Assembly: GCF_021021415.1 (NCBI RefSeq) | Contig: NZ_JAINWJ010000062.1 | Span: 1-33,815, forward strand | Source: Martelella mediterranea | GTDB lineage: Bacteria > Pseudomonadota > Alphaproteobacteria > Rhizobiales > Rhizobiaceae | Direction of reading: 5' to 3' | DNA: 33,815 nucleotides | Shown here: positions 25,139 through 33,742 of the stretch, piece by piece | Layout of the letters: each line of letters starts with the position of its first letter | How positions within the stretch are numbered: position 1 is the stretch's first letter | Position numbers and translations under genes: made by a program | Notes under the pieces: model-generated | The model's input: only the letters and a program-made list of their open reading frames with translations | Databases searched by the model: none | What the model was told of the DNA's origin: nothing

Positions 25139-27423
25139 GCGCAAAACCGACCGCCTCCCGGCCCCGCAAACCGGACGAGATCATTCACGGCGAAGTCCCG
25201 CCGCGCGATGTTCTGTTGAAGTTCATCGCCGACAATCCCGACCGCGCCTCCAAGCGCGAAATCGCCAAGGCGTTCGCGATCAAGGGCGACGACCGCATCG
25301 TGCTGAAGGCGATGCTGCGCGAGCTGGAGGACGAGGGCCTGCTGCAGAAGAAGCGCAAGAGCCTGATGCGCCCGGGCGCCCTGCCCCCGGTCACCGTGCT
25401 CGACATCACCACCCGCGACAAGGACGGCGAACTGATCGGCCGTCCGGCCGAATGGCCGGTCGAGGAAGGCGCCGCCCCCGCCGTGCTGATCCGCCAGCAG
25501 GGCGGCGGCAAGAACGGCAAGCGCAAGCCGGCTTCCGCCGGCATCGGCGACCGGGTGCTCGCCAAGATCTTCCCGTCGAAATCCGAAACCGGCCCGGCCT
25601 ATACCGCCCGCGTCATCAAGGTGATCGACAAGCGCCGCACGGCGGCGCTCGGCGTGGTCCGCATGCTCGATGACGGCTCGGCGCGGCTGATGCCGATCGA
25701 CCGGCGCGACGACGAGGTCGAGATTGCCGACCTTGCCGGCGCAAAGGATGGCGACCTCGTGGAGGTCGATGTCCAGCGTTCCGGCCGTTTCGGCCTGGCG
25801 CGCGGTTCCGTGCTTTCCGTGGTCGGCTCGCTCGCCTCGGAAAAGGCGGTCTCGATGATCGCGATCCACGCCCACGGCATTCCGCACATATTCCCGAAGG
25901 AAGTGCTGGACGCGGCCGATGCGGCGAAGCCTGCCACCATGTCGCACCGCGAGGACTGGCGCGATGTGCCGCTCGTCACCATCGACCCGGCCGACGCCAA
26001 GGACCATGATGACGCGGTCTTCGCCGAGCCCGACACACGGCCGGAAAACGAGGGCGGCGTGATCGTCACCGTCGCGATTGCAGACGTCTCTTACTATGTC
26101 CGCCCGAAATCCGCGCTCGACCGCGAGGCGCTGAAGCGCGGCAACTCCGTCTACTTCCCCGACCGCGTCGTGCCGATGCTGCCCGAGCGGATTTCCAACG
26201 ATCTCTGCTCGTTGCGCGAGGGCGAGGACCGGCCGGCGCTTGCCGTGCGCATGGTGTTCTCGAAAGAGGGCCGCAAGGCCTCCCACACCTTCCATCGCAT
26301 CATGATGAAGAGCGCGGCGAAACTCTCCTACCAGCAGGCTCAGGCCGCCATCGACGGCACCACCGACGACAAGACCGGCCCGCTTCTGGAACCGGTGCTG
26401 AAGCCGCTCTGGGCCGCCTACAAAACGATGACGATCGGCCGCGACCGCCGTCAGCCGCTCGAGCTCGACATGCCGGAGCGCCGCATCCTGCTGAAGGATG
26501 ACGGCACGGTCGACAGGGTGGTCGTTCCGCCCCGCCTCGATGCCCACAGGCTGATCGAGGAGATGATGATCCAGGCGAATGTCGCCGCCGCCGAGACGCT
26601 GGAGCAGAAGCGCCAGGCGCTGATCTACCGCACCCATGACGCGCCCTCGCTCGCCAAGCAGGAGACGCTGCGCGAGTTTCTGGCGACGCTTTCCATTCCG
26701 CTGGCCAAGGGCGGCAATCTGCGCGCCAATTCGTTCAACGGCATCCTGTCGAAAGCCGAGGACAGCCCGCACAAGGACATCGTCAACCAAATGGTGCTGC
26801 GCTCGCAGAGCCAGGCGGTCTACTCGCCGGAAAATATCGGGCATTTCGGCCTGAACCTGATGAAATACGCCCACTTCACCTCGCCGATCCGCCGCTATGC
26901 CGACCTGATCGTCCACCGCGCGCTTGTGGCTTCACTGCATCTCGGCGAAGGCGGACTGACGGCCGAGGAAGAGGCCCAGCTCGACGATATCGCCGCCGAG
27001 ATCTCGACCTTCGAGCGCCGCGCCATGGCCGCCGAGCGCGAAACCGTCGACCGGCTGATCGCCCATCATCTGGCCGGCCGCATCGGCGAGAGTTTCGATG
27101 GCCGGGTCGCGGGCGTCACCCGTTCCGGACTGTTCATCGCACTGCCGGAATATGGCGCCGATGGCTTCGTCCCGGTCTCCACGCTCGGCGCCGACTATTT
27201 CGTCCATGACGAAGTGCGCCAGGCTCTGGTCGGCGAAAAGACCGGGCTTGGCTACCAGCTCGGCGATGATGTCGAGGTGCAGCTCGTGGAAGCCATTCCG
27301 CTGGCCGGCGCGCTCAGATTCGAAATGCTCAGTTCAGGCAAGAAGCTGCCGGCGGCGACCCGCTCCTTCCACAAATCGAAGCGCGGCCGCCCGATGCGCG
27401 GCGGAAGGCCGGGGCGGCGGTAA
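25135..27423 (+). CDS. rnr: Ribonuclease R
   Basis: RNase R is a 3'-5' exoribonuclease that degrades structured RNA and acts in rRNA and tmRNA quality control. The 762-residue protein has an N-terminal winged-helix region (SKREIAKAFAIKGDDRIVLK), cold-shock domains, the RNB catalytic domain with TIDPADAKDHDDAVF near residue 282 (the Asp cluster binds Mg), and a C-terminal S1 domain (FDGRVAGVTRSGLFIAL). The tail is very basic (KRGRPMRGGRPGRR). The TTG at 25135 overlaps the topA stop (TTGA), with a poor Shine-Dalgarno sequence, so it is likely coupled to topA translation. Confidence 0.96.
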   Translation: MSAKPTASRPRKPDEIIHGEVPPRDVLLKFIADNPDRASKREIAKAFAIKGDDRIVLKAMLRELEDEGLLQKKRKSLMRPGALPPVTVLDITTRDKDGELIGRPAEWPVEEGAAPAVLIRQQGGGKNGKRKPASAGIGDRVLAKIFPSKSETGPAYTARVIKVIDKRRTAALGVVRMLDDGSARLMPIDRRDDEVEIADLAGAKDGDLVEVDVQRSGRFGLARGSVLSVVGSLASEKAVSMIAIHAHGIPHIFPKEVLDAADAAKPATMSHREDWRDVPLVTIDPADAKDHDDAVFAEPDTRPENEGGVIVTVAIADVSYYVRPKSALDREALKRGNSVYFPDRVVPMLPERISNDLCSLREGEDRPALAVRMVFSKEGRKASHTFHRIMMKSAAKLSYQQAQAAIDGTTDDKTGPLLEPVLKPLWAAYKTMTIGRDRRQPLELDMPERRILLKDDGTVDRVVVPPRLDAHRLIEEMMIQANVAAAETLEQKRQALIYRTHDAPSLAKQETLREFLATLSIPLAKGGNLRANSFNGILSKAEDSPHKDIVNQMVLRSQSQAVYSPENIGHFGLNLMKYAHFTSPIRRYADLIVHRALVASLHLGEGGLTAEEEAQLDDIAAEISTFERRAMAAERETVDRLIAHHLAGRIGESFDGRVAGVTRSGLFIALPEYGADGFVPVSTLGADYFVHDEVRQALVGEKTGLGYQLGDDVEVQLVEAIPLAGALRFEMLSSGKKLPAATRSFHKSKRGRPMRGGRPGRR

Positions 27424-27454
27424 ATCCGGCCCGGCGATCAAACCGGCACGACGC

Positions 27455-27483
27455 TTGCCTTTTACAACCGTGTCGGATATAGG
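27455..27483 (+). promoter_or_regulatory. Predicted promoter of rplY
   Basis: TTGCCT (27455-27460), a 17-base spacer and TATAGG (27478-27483) lie 120 bases before the rplY start. Each box matches the sigma-70 consensus at four of six positions. Confidence 0.4.
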
Positions 27484-27602
27484 CACTGCGTTCGCGCAGA
27501 CACCCTTGGAGGCAGCGCGAATGAGGGCCGGCAACGGCGCTCCGCTTTGCGGCTTTCAGATATCGCCGCAAAACGCTCCGCACACAACCGAAAGGAATTG
27601 CT

Positions 27603-28262
27603 ATGAGCAACACCAACTCTGTGCTCACGGCCGAAGCGCGCGAACGGGTCGGTAAGGGGTCCGCCCGGGAACTGCGTCGCAATGGCATGGTACCGGCCGT
27701 CATCTACGGCGACAAACAGGCCCCCGTTTCAATCTCGCTCTCGCGCAACGAGATCACCAAGCTGATCTTCGCCGGTGGTTTCATGACCACCACGTTCAAC
27801 GTCGAGGTCGGCAAGGACAAGTACATGGTCCTGCCGAAGGACTATCAGCTCGATCCCGTCCGCGATTTCGTCATGCATGTCGATTTCCTGCGCATTTCGG
27901 AAAAGAGCATCGTGACCGTCGCCGTTCCGGTTCACTTCATCAACGATGACACCTGCCCCGGCATCAAGAAGGGCGGCGTGCTCAACATCGTGCGCCACGA
28001 AGTCGAATTCCACTGCCCGGCGAACGCGATCCCCGACAGCATCACGGTCGATCTCGGTTCGGCCCAGCTCGGCGACAGCATCCACATTTCGTCGGTCGAC
28101 CTGCCGAAGAACGTGACGCCGGTCATCACCGACCGCGACTTCACCATTGCCACGATCGCAGCGCCGGCCGGCCTCAAGTCCGACGAAGAAGAAGATACCG
28201 TCGAGGCAGACGAAGTCGAAGCGACCGCACAGTCCGACGACGACAATTCCGACGAGAATTGA
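27603..28262 (+). CDS. rplY: 50S ribosomal protein L25 / general stress protein Ctc
   Basis: L25 binds 5S rRNA in the large subunit. The 219-residue protein is the long Ctc/TL5 form: an N-terminal L25 domain ([32 protein letters not shown]) and a C-terminal beta domain ([36 protein letters not shown]). It ends in an acidic tail of about 30 residues. The ATG at 27603 has GAAAGGAA upstream. It has its own predicted promoter and a strong terminator, so it appears to be a single transcript. In rhizobia it usually sits directly before pth; here a GGDEF-EAL gene lies between. Confidence 0.95.
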   Translation: MSNTNSVLTAEARERVGKGSARELRRNGMVPAVIYGDKQAPVSISLSRNEITKLIFAGGFMTTTFNVEVGKDKYMVLPKDYQLDPVRDFVMHVDFLRISEKSIVTVAVPVHFINDDTCPGIKKGGVLNIVRHEVEFHCPANAIPDSITVDLGSAQLGDSIHISSVDLPKNVTPVITDRDFTIATIAAPAGLKSDEEEDTVEADEVEATAQSDDDNSDEN

Positions 28263-28286
28263 TCCCGTCCAGGACAGGCAGACAGG

Positions 28287-28314
28287 GACCGCGGGTGAAA
28301 GCTCGCGGTCTTTT
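28287..28314 (+). terminator. Factor-independent terminator of rplY
   Basis: GACCGCGGG (28287-28295) and CTCGCGGTC (28302-28310) form a 9-base stem with one G-T pair and a TGAAAG loop, followed by TTTT. It begins 24 bases after the rplY stop. Confidence 0.88.
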
Positions 28315-28339
28315 ATTGTAAGCGCTGACTAAAATACGC

Positions 28340-28368
28340 TTGCCAATCATCTTGCCGAAGCGTTTAAT
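28340..28368 (+). promoter_or_regulatory. Candidate promoter of the second GGDEF-EAL gene
   Basis: TTGCCA (28340-28345), a 17-base spacer and TTTAAT (28363-28368) lie after the rplY terminator and about 100 bases before the start codon at 28468. The match is moderate. Confidence 0.38.
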
Positions 28369-28467
28369 ATCAGGGTTTTAAGTCTGTCGGCCGCGCCTTG
28401 TTCCCACCGGGAAAACGCGTCTGAAACCGCTGGATATCGGCACATCTCCCCTTGGGATCAGCAATCA

Positions 28468-30759
28468 ATGCGTCAGGCAGGAGCGCGCTCTGTGTTACGC
28501 CGTCAATTGAGCAGAACGAATATGATAGCGCTTTCATGCGGGGTAGCGCTTGCTTTCACGATGATGCTGACCGCGTTTCTCGGGCTTTGGGTCGCGGAGA
28601 AGCGGCGGGTTGAGGCCAGGGATCACATTGCCGATCTGGCAAGTTCCGTAGCGCCGGCGATTGGGGGCGCCAGCATTAATTCCATCGGCGAAATCGCCAG
28701 TGCGATTGTGAATACGTCCGCCATCAGGAAGCTCGAAATCACTGACCGGACCGGTCTGCTCGAACTGATCGTGAGAGACAAGGACCTGACCGGGCGACAG
28801 GAGCGAGGCCTGCTCGCCTACAGCCAGCCGGTTGACTTCACGAGCCAGACGGGCGGGGTCGGGCAAGTGTCATTTTATTTTCCCGACCCCACATTCTGGA
28901 GCACCTGGATACTGCGCGGCATGTGCTTGTTCGCGGCGGTGGCGCTCGGCCTGCTGATCTGGCGGGCGCCGCCAGCCCTGGAGGATAGCGCCTTCAAACG
29001 CGAATTGCTCGAAGGCCGCGTGCGGCGGCGCCGACGCCGGGCGAAGCTGAACAGGTTCTCGCGCAGTTTCGCCTTGTCGGAACGCAAGACGCTGCCGGCC
29101 ACCGCCGCTTTCGGCGAATTGTTCGAAAGCGAAAGCGAAATGGTCGTTCTGATTTCGGTCACCGGCCAGATCGTCGACGCCAGCCATGGCTGGCTGACCG
29201 CGGGCGGATACCGGCGCGAGAAGATCTTGAACGTTCACATGACCGAGTTCATTGCCGACCCCGACCGCCGCATGGTGGCCGACCGGCTGGAGCGGATGCG
29301 GGCTTCGGGACTGTCGCAGGCGGGCACGCTGAAATATCTGCGCGCCGATGGCAGCAGCATCGATATCTGGTTTTCCGCCGTTCCCGTCTCCACGCCCGAT
29401 GGCGACAATTTCATACTCGCCGTCATCCGGGAGCTTCCCGAGATATCGGGCAGCGCGGAGGCGCACGCACCGCTTCTTACCGATCCCCTGACCGGGCTCT
29501 TGAACAGGATGGGGTTCGAGCGGGCTCTGGATCGCCTGTTGGCAAGTCCCGGGCGGGACGTGATCTGTGTTCTGGTCGATTTCGACCGCTTCAAGACCAT
29601 TGTCGACCACCACGGCTTCCGCACCGGAGAGGAGGTCTTGCGCGGTTTCATCAAGCGACTGACACCGGCACTGGATGAAATGACCGCCGCCGCACGTCTT
29701 GGGGGCGATGAGTTCGCCTTTGTGCTCGCCGGCCCCGATGCCAAGGCGCGGGCCGAGGCGCTCGCCAGCGCCATCCAGGATGCGATCTATCTGCCTTTCA
29801 TCGTCAAGACGGATTCGATCACGACCAATGTCAGCATCGGCATCGCCTGCGCGCCGGACCACGCCACCGATGGCACGGATTTGCTGCGGCTTGCCACAAT
29901 CGCGGTTTCGGCTCAGAAAAACGCCGGCCGCCACGGAACGCTGTGGTTCGAGCCGGAAATGTTCGCCAACACCAGACGGCGCGCGGAAACCGAGGCGCAT
30001 CTGCAAAGGGGCATCGAGGAGAACCTGTTCGAGCCGCACTTCCAGCCCGTCATCAGCTTCGCTGGCGGGTCAACGATCGGCTTCGAGGCGCTGATCAGGA
30101 TAAACCACCCCGAAAAAGGCGTGATCATGCCCGGCGAATTCATCGCGATCGCGGAGGAGACCGAGCAGATCGTTCCGGCCGGACGCCAGTTCTTTGCAAA
30201 AACGCTTGCGGGTTTCCGGCAGATCAGTAGAGCGCTACGCAATGATGCGCTCTATCTCGCCGTGAACCTGTCGCCGGTGCAGCTCACCCCGGACATGGTC
30301 GATTTCATGGCCGAGAAACTTGAAGCCTTCGGCATCGATCCGGCGCGTCTGACTGTCGAGATCACCGAGGCCGTGTTCATGGAAGACAGCGATCGGATTC
30401 GCGCCAGCCTGCAGAAATTGCGGCTGATGGGTTGCCGGCTGGCGCTCGATGATTTCGGCACCGGCTATTCATCGCTATCCTATCTCTCGCGCCTGCAGGT
30501 GGACGTGATCAAGATCGACCAGTCGTTTACCCGCAACCTCACCGATCACGACGCCGCCGTCGCCAGCCGGTCGCGCCGCCTGATTGAGGGGATCGCCGCA
30601 ATCTCATTAAACATGGGATGCAAGATGGTGGCCGAGGGCGTCGAGAACGAAGAGCAGGCACGCCAGGTTCATGCCATCGGCGCCCAATTTGCACAGGGTT
30701 ACCTCTATTCCCGGCCGCTTTCGCTTGCCGATACCATCGCAAGGCTTACCGACGGTTGA
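28468..30759 (+). CDS. Membrane PAS-GGDEF-EAL protein, probable c-di-GMP phosphodiesterase
   Basis: The 763-residue protein has two membrane segments (about 20-42 and 148-165) around a periplasmic domain of some 100 residues. A linker with a run of arginines (185-191), a PAS domain (about 215-325), GGDEF (330-500) and EAL (505-755) follow. GGDEF is intact at 412-416, but the upstream FKxxNDxxGHxxGD motif reads FKTIVDHHGFRTGE (375-388), so the guanine-contacting Asn and Asp are Val379 and Glu388. No RxxD inhibitory site is seen. The EAL domain is complete: EAL 540-542, Asn600, Glu634, Asp661-Asp662, Lys682, Glu723 and Gln743. Breakdown of c-di-GMP is the likelier activity. It sits between rplY and pth and looks like an insertion there. 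Confidence 0.9.
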   Translation: MRQAGARSVLRRQLSRTNMIALSCGVALAFTMMLTAFLGLWVAEKRRVEARDHIADLASSVAPAIGGASINSIGEIASAIVNTSAIRKLEITDRTGLLELIVRDKDLTGRQERGLLAYSQPVDFTSQTGGVGQVSFYFPDPTFWSTWILRGMCLFAAVALGLLIWRAPPALEDSAFKRELLEGRVRRRRRRAKLNRFSRSFALSERKTLPATAAFGELFESESEMVVLISVTGQIVDASHGWLTAGGYRREKILNVHMTEFIADPDRRMVADRLERMRASGLSQAGTLKYLRADGSSIDIWFSAVPVSTPDGDNFILAVIRELPEISGSAEAHAPLLTDPLTGLLNRMGFERALDRLLASPGRDVICVLVDFDRFKTIVDHHGFRTGEEVLRGFIKRLTPALDEMTAAARLGGDEFAFVLAGPDAKARAEALASAIQDAIYLPFIVKTDSITTNVSIGIACAPDHATDGTDLLRLATIAVSAQKNAGRHGTLWFEPEMFANTRRRAETEAHLQRGIEENLFEPHFQPVISFAGGSTIGFEALIRINHPEKGVIMPGEFIAIAEETEQIVPAGRQFFAKTLAGFRQISRALRNDALYLAVNLSPVQLTPDMVDFMAEKLEAFGIDPARLTVEITEAVFMEDSDRIRASLQKLRLMGCRLALDDFGTGYSSLSYLSRLQVDVIKIDQSFTRNLTDHDAAVASRSRRLIEGIAAISLNMGCKMVAEGVENEEQARQVHAIGAQFAQGYLYSRPLSLADTIARLTDG

Positions 30760-30769
30760 CACCAGTGAT

Positions 30770-30797
30770 GAAAACCGGTTGTTGAGAACCGGTTTTC
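30770..30797. terminator. Perfect palindrome, likely bidirectional terminator before pth
   Basis: GAAAACCGGTT (30770-30780) and AACCGGTTTTC (30787-30797) are an exact 11-base inverted repeat with a GTTGAG loop. The A-run before and T-run after suit a terminator of the EAL gene, whose stop is at 30759. It ends 16 bases before the pth start codon, so it may also affect pth expression. Confidence 0.6.
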
Positions 30798-30813
30798 ACG
30801 ACAGGACAGACCC

Positions 30814-31530
30814 ATGCTCATCATCGCGGGCCTCGGCAATCCGGGCAGCCAATATGAAGGCAATCGCCACAATATCGGCTTCATGGCCGCCGATGCGATC
30901 GCCGAGAAGAACGGGTTTTCGCCCTGGTCGAAAAAGTTCAAGGGACAGATCGCCGAGGGCAGCCTTGCCGGCGAGAAGGTGCTGCTCATCAAGCCCCAGA
31001 CTTTCATGAACCTTTCCGGCGAAAGCGTGGGCGAGGCCATGCGCTTCTACAAGCTGACGCCGGCCGATCTGATCGTGATCTATGACGAACTGGACCTGAT
31101 GCCGGGCAAGGCGCGGATCAAGACCGGCGGCGGCTCCGGCGGCCATAACGGCATCAAGTCGATCGACGCGCATTGCGGCAACGACTACCGGCGGCTCAGG
31201 CTTGGCATTGGCCACCCCGGCAGCAAGGAACGCGTCCACAGCCATGTGCTGGGCGATTTCGCCAAGGCAGATGCGGAGTGGCTGGACCCGCTGCTCGCCG
31301 CGCTCGCCGAAAACGCCGAGCTTCTGGTGCGTGGTGATGATTCGAAGCTGATGAACAAGCTTGCGCTTTCGGGGGGCGCGCCGCCCGCAAAGCCGGAACC
31401 GAAGGCCGCACCCGCCCGCAAGGGCCAGTCCCATATTCACAAGGCCCGGCAGCGCGGCCAGCAGTCTGTGCCGGAACGCGGCCCGATGGCCGATATGCTG
31501 AAAAAGATGTTCGGCCCGAAGAAGGACTGA
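30814..31530 (+). CDS. pth: Peptidyl-tRNA hydrolase
   Basis: Pth frees tRNA from peptidyl-tRNA that drops off ribosomes. The 238-residue protein has the N-terminal [18 protein letters not shown] with Asn9 and catalytic His19, [13 protein letters not shown], and [16 protein letters not shown] with the catalytic-region Asp. [13 protein letters not shown] follows. Typical Pth has 190-200 residues; here about 45 extra C-terminal residues are Ala/Pro/Lys/Arg-rich ([20 protein letters not shown]), as in other rhizobial forms. The ATG at 30814 follows AGGACAG. A palindrome 16 bases upstream leaves little room for a separate promoter, so the source of its transcription is unclear. Confidence 0.96.
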   Translation: MLIIAGLGNPGSQYEGNRHNIGFMAADAIAEKNGFSPWSKKFKGQIAEGSLAGEKVLLIKPQTFMNLSGESVGEAMRFYKLTPADLIVIYDELDLMPGKARIKTGGGSGGHNGIKSIDAHCGNDYRRLRLGIGHPGSKERVHSHVLGDFAKADAEWLDPLLAALAENAELLVRGDDSKLMNKLALSGGAPPAKPEPKAAPARKGQSHIHKARQRGQQSVPERGPMADMLKKMFGPKKD

Positions 31531-31536
31531 ACCGCC

Positions 31537-31848
31537 CTACTCTTCGGGCTCGGTCCTGAACATCAGCGGAAAGCCGATTTCCTTGGCGAGATCAACCGCT
31601 TCCTTCGCCTTGGTCTCGGCAATGTCGCGGGTGTAGACGGCGACGACGCAACTGCCTTTCTGGTGGGCGGTGATCATGACCTTGTAGCCCTGATCCTCGC
31701 TCATGCGGAAAACCGCCTTCAGCACCACCAGCACGAATTCGCGCGGCGTATAGTCGTCATTGACGAGAATGACCTTGTAGAGCCGCGGCTTTTCAACCTT
31801 CGGGACGGTTTTGGTCTTGCGTTTGGTATCGGCGCCCGTATCGCTCAC
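31537..31848 (-). CDS. clpS: ATP-dependent Clp protease adaptor ClpS (ClpS2 type)
   Basis: ClpS delivers N-end-rule substrates to ClpAP. From the GTG at 31848 (M-S-D-T-G-A-D-T) the protein has 103 residues. It has the family core LYKVILVNDDYTPREFVLVV (Asp pair contacts the substrate amino group) and RDIAETKAKEAVDLAKEIGF, ending in FRTEPEE. The ending and the DDYTPREF motif match the second alphaproteobacterial paralogue, ClpS2, rather than ClpS1. A longer start at 31950 is possible but gives 34 residues without similarity. It is convergent with pth, with only 6 bases between the stop codons. Confidence 0.93.
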   Translation of the reverse strand: MSDTGADTKRKTKTVPKVEKPRLYKVILVNDDYTPREFVLVVLKAVFRMSEDQGYKVMITAHQKGSCVVAVYTRDIAETKAKEAVDLAKEIGFPLMFRTEPEE

Positions 31849-32065
31849 GCGCTTGCTCTCTGATTTGGTCTCTGATGAGGATTGTGTTGCCGGCGGCGGC
31901 CATTCATCGCGGCGCCCGACGATGAACCTATTTTGCGCTTTCAGCGGCATTTTCGCAAGGGCCGGGGCGAGAAAAGCCCGGTTTCGTCGATCGAGCCTTG
32001 ACCTTGGCGGCCTAGATCGCCCATAGCCACAGGCCAGAAGCGAATTCACGAAACAGGATATTTCC

Positions 32066-33169
32066 ATGGGTTTCAAATGCGGAATTGTCGGCCTGCCCAA
32101 TGTCGGCAAATCGACCCTTTTTAACGCGCTGACGAAGACCGCCGCGGCGCAGGCCGCCAATTACCCGTTCTGCACGATCGAGCCCAATACCGGTGAAGTC
32201 GCCGTGCCTGACGAGCGCATGGCAGCCCTTGCGAAGATCGCAGGCTCGAAGGAAATCATCCCGACCCGCATCTCCTTCGTCGACATTGCCGGCCTCGTGC
32301 GCGGCGCCTCGAAGGGCGAAGGCCTCGGCAACCAGTTCCTCGCCAATATCCGCGAGGTCGACGCCGTGGTCCACGTGCTGCGCTGTTTCGAGGATGACGA
32401 CATCACCCATGTCGAGGGCAGGATCGACCCGGTGGCCGATGCCGAAACCATCGAGACCGAGTTGATGCTCGCCGACCTCGAAAGCCTCGAGCGCCGCGCC
32501 GACCAGACCCGCAAACGCGCCACCGGCAAGGATAAGGAGGCGCTGGCCGTGCTTCCCGTGATGGAGGCCTCGTTGAAGCTTTTGCAGGACGGCCAACCGG
32601 TGCGCGGGCTGAATGCGACGCTTGACCCCGAGGACCTGAAGATTCTGAAAGCGCTCAACCTTCTGACCTCCAAGCCGGTGCTTTACGTCTGCAATGTCGC
32701 CGAAGCCGATGCCGCCAATGGCAACGAACACACAAAGGCGGTTGAAGAGATGGCGGCCAGACAGGCGGCGGAAACCGTGATCATCTCGGCGGCGATCGAG
32801 GCCGAGGTGGCCCAGCTCGATGCGGAGGAAGCCGAGATGTTCCTCTCCGAAATGGGTCTCGAGGAACCCGGCCTCGACCGGCTGATCCGCGCCGGCTACA
32901 AGCTGCTCGACCTGATCACCTATTTCACTGTCGGGCCGAAGGAAACCCGCGCCTGGACCATCCGCCGCGGCACCAAGGCGCCGGCGGCCGCCGGCGTGAT
33001 CCACACCGATTTCGAACGCGGCTTCATCCGCGCCCACACGATCGCCTATGACGACTATATCGCCTTCAAGGGCGAGACCGGCGCAAAGGAAGCAGGCAAG
33101 GCCCGCGACGAAGGCAAGGAATATGTCGTCGCCGACGGCGACGTGATCCACTTCCGGTTTAATACCTGA
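32066..33169 (+). CDS. ychF: Ribosome-associated P-loop NTPase YchF
   Basis: YchF (OLA1) is a conserved Obg-related NTPase that prefers ATP and binds ribosomes. The 367 residues are standard. GIVGLPNVGKSTLFNALT is the P-loop (G9 to T17), FVDIAGLVRGAS is the G3 region, and LYVCNVAEAD replaces the NKxD motif, which explains the ATP preference. A coiled-coil insert follows, and the C-terminal TGS domain (YFTVGPKETRAWTIRRGTKA to HFRFNT) covers about residues 280-366. The ATG at 32066 has AGGA 8 bases upstream. It follows the divergent clpS by 217 bases. Confidence 0.97.
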   Translation: MGFKCGIVGLPNVGKSTLFNALTKTAAAQAANYPFCTIEPNTGEVAVPDERMAALAKIAGSKEIIPTRISFVDIAGLVRGASKGEGLGNQFLANIREVDAVVHVLRCFEDDDITHVEGRIDPVADAETIETELMLADLESLERRADQTRKRATGKDKEALAVLPVMEASLKLLQDGQPVRGLNATLDPEDLKILKALNLLTSKPVLYVCNVAEADAANGNEHTKAVEEMAARQAAETVIISAAIEAEVAQLDAEEAEMFLSEMGLEEPGLDRLIRAGYKLLDLITYFTVGPKETRAWTIRRGTKAPAAAGVIHTDFERGFIRAHTIAYDDYIAFKGETGAKEAGKARDEGKEYVVADGDVIHFRFNT

Positions 33170-33253
33170 GCTCCTGAGAGCTCTCCGGCCTGCTTGAAGT
33201 CGCCCCTGCTATGCACCAAATTGGCTTCATCCAATCAGCATCCGGGGACAGGC

Positions 33254-33742
33254 ATGAGCGTTTATGATTTTACCGCGAAGAGCATAACCGGCGAGGACGT
33301 GAGTCTCGCCGATTTCAGGGGCCATGTGCTGCTGATCGTCAACACAGCCAGCAAATGCGGGTTCACGCCGCAATATGAGGGGCTGGAGATGTTGCACAGG
33401 AAATACAAGGATCAGGCCTTCGCGGTGCTCGGTTTTCCGTGCAACCAGTTCGGCGGTCAGGAGCCGGGCGCGGAAGACGAGATCGCCGAATTCTGCAAGA
33501 CCCAGTTCGATATCGATTTCCCGATGTTCGCCAAGGTCGATGTCAATGGCGACGATGCCCACCCGCTGTTCAAATATCTGAAGAAGGAACGCCCCGGCGT
33601 TCTCGGATCCGGCATGATCAAATGGAATTTCACCAAATTCCTGATCGACCGCGACGGCGAGCCGATCAAGCGCTATGCGCCGACCGAAAAGCCGGAGGAT
33701 ATTCAGGACGATATCAATGACGCGCTGGCGAAGGCGGGCTGA
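33254..33742 (+). CDS. Glutathione peroxidase-family protein
   Basis: This 162-residue thioredoxin-fold peroxidase reduces hydroperoxides. The peroxidatic Cys35 lies in VNTASKCGFTPQYEGLE, the conserved Gln69 in FPCNQFGGQEPG, and Trp124-Asn125 in IKWNFTKFLID. The active residue is Cys, not selenocysteine. Bacterial members of this type often use thioredoxin rather than glutathione, so the name describes the family and not the proven donor. An upstream in-frame start at 33194 exists, but the ATG at 33254 (MSVYDFTAKS) with GGGGACAGG before it fits the family. No signal peptide is seen, so it should act in the cytoplasm. The remaining 73 bases of the window hold nothing recognisable. Confidence 0.93.
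   Translation: MSVYDFTAKSITGEDVSLADFRGHVLLIVNTASKCGFTPQYEGLEMLHRKYKDQAFAVLGFPCNQFGGQEPGAEDEIAEFCKTQFDIDFPMFAKVDVNGDDAHPLFKYLKKERPGVLGSGMIKWNFTKFLIDRDGEPIKRYAPTEKPEDIQDDINDALAKAG

Noticed and set aside
24895-26916. 673-codon minus-strand open frame opposite topA and rnr
   Set aside because: It is the antisense shadow of RNase R, with skewed composition and no domain. High GC in third positions removes stops on the opposite strand.
31849-31950. Longer ClpS starting at the ATG at 31950
   Set aside because: The extra 34 residues have no family similarity; the GTG at 31848 gives an N-terminus like known ClpS2 proteins.
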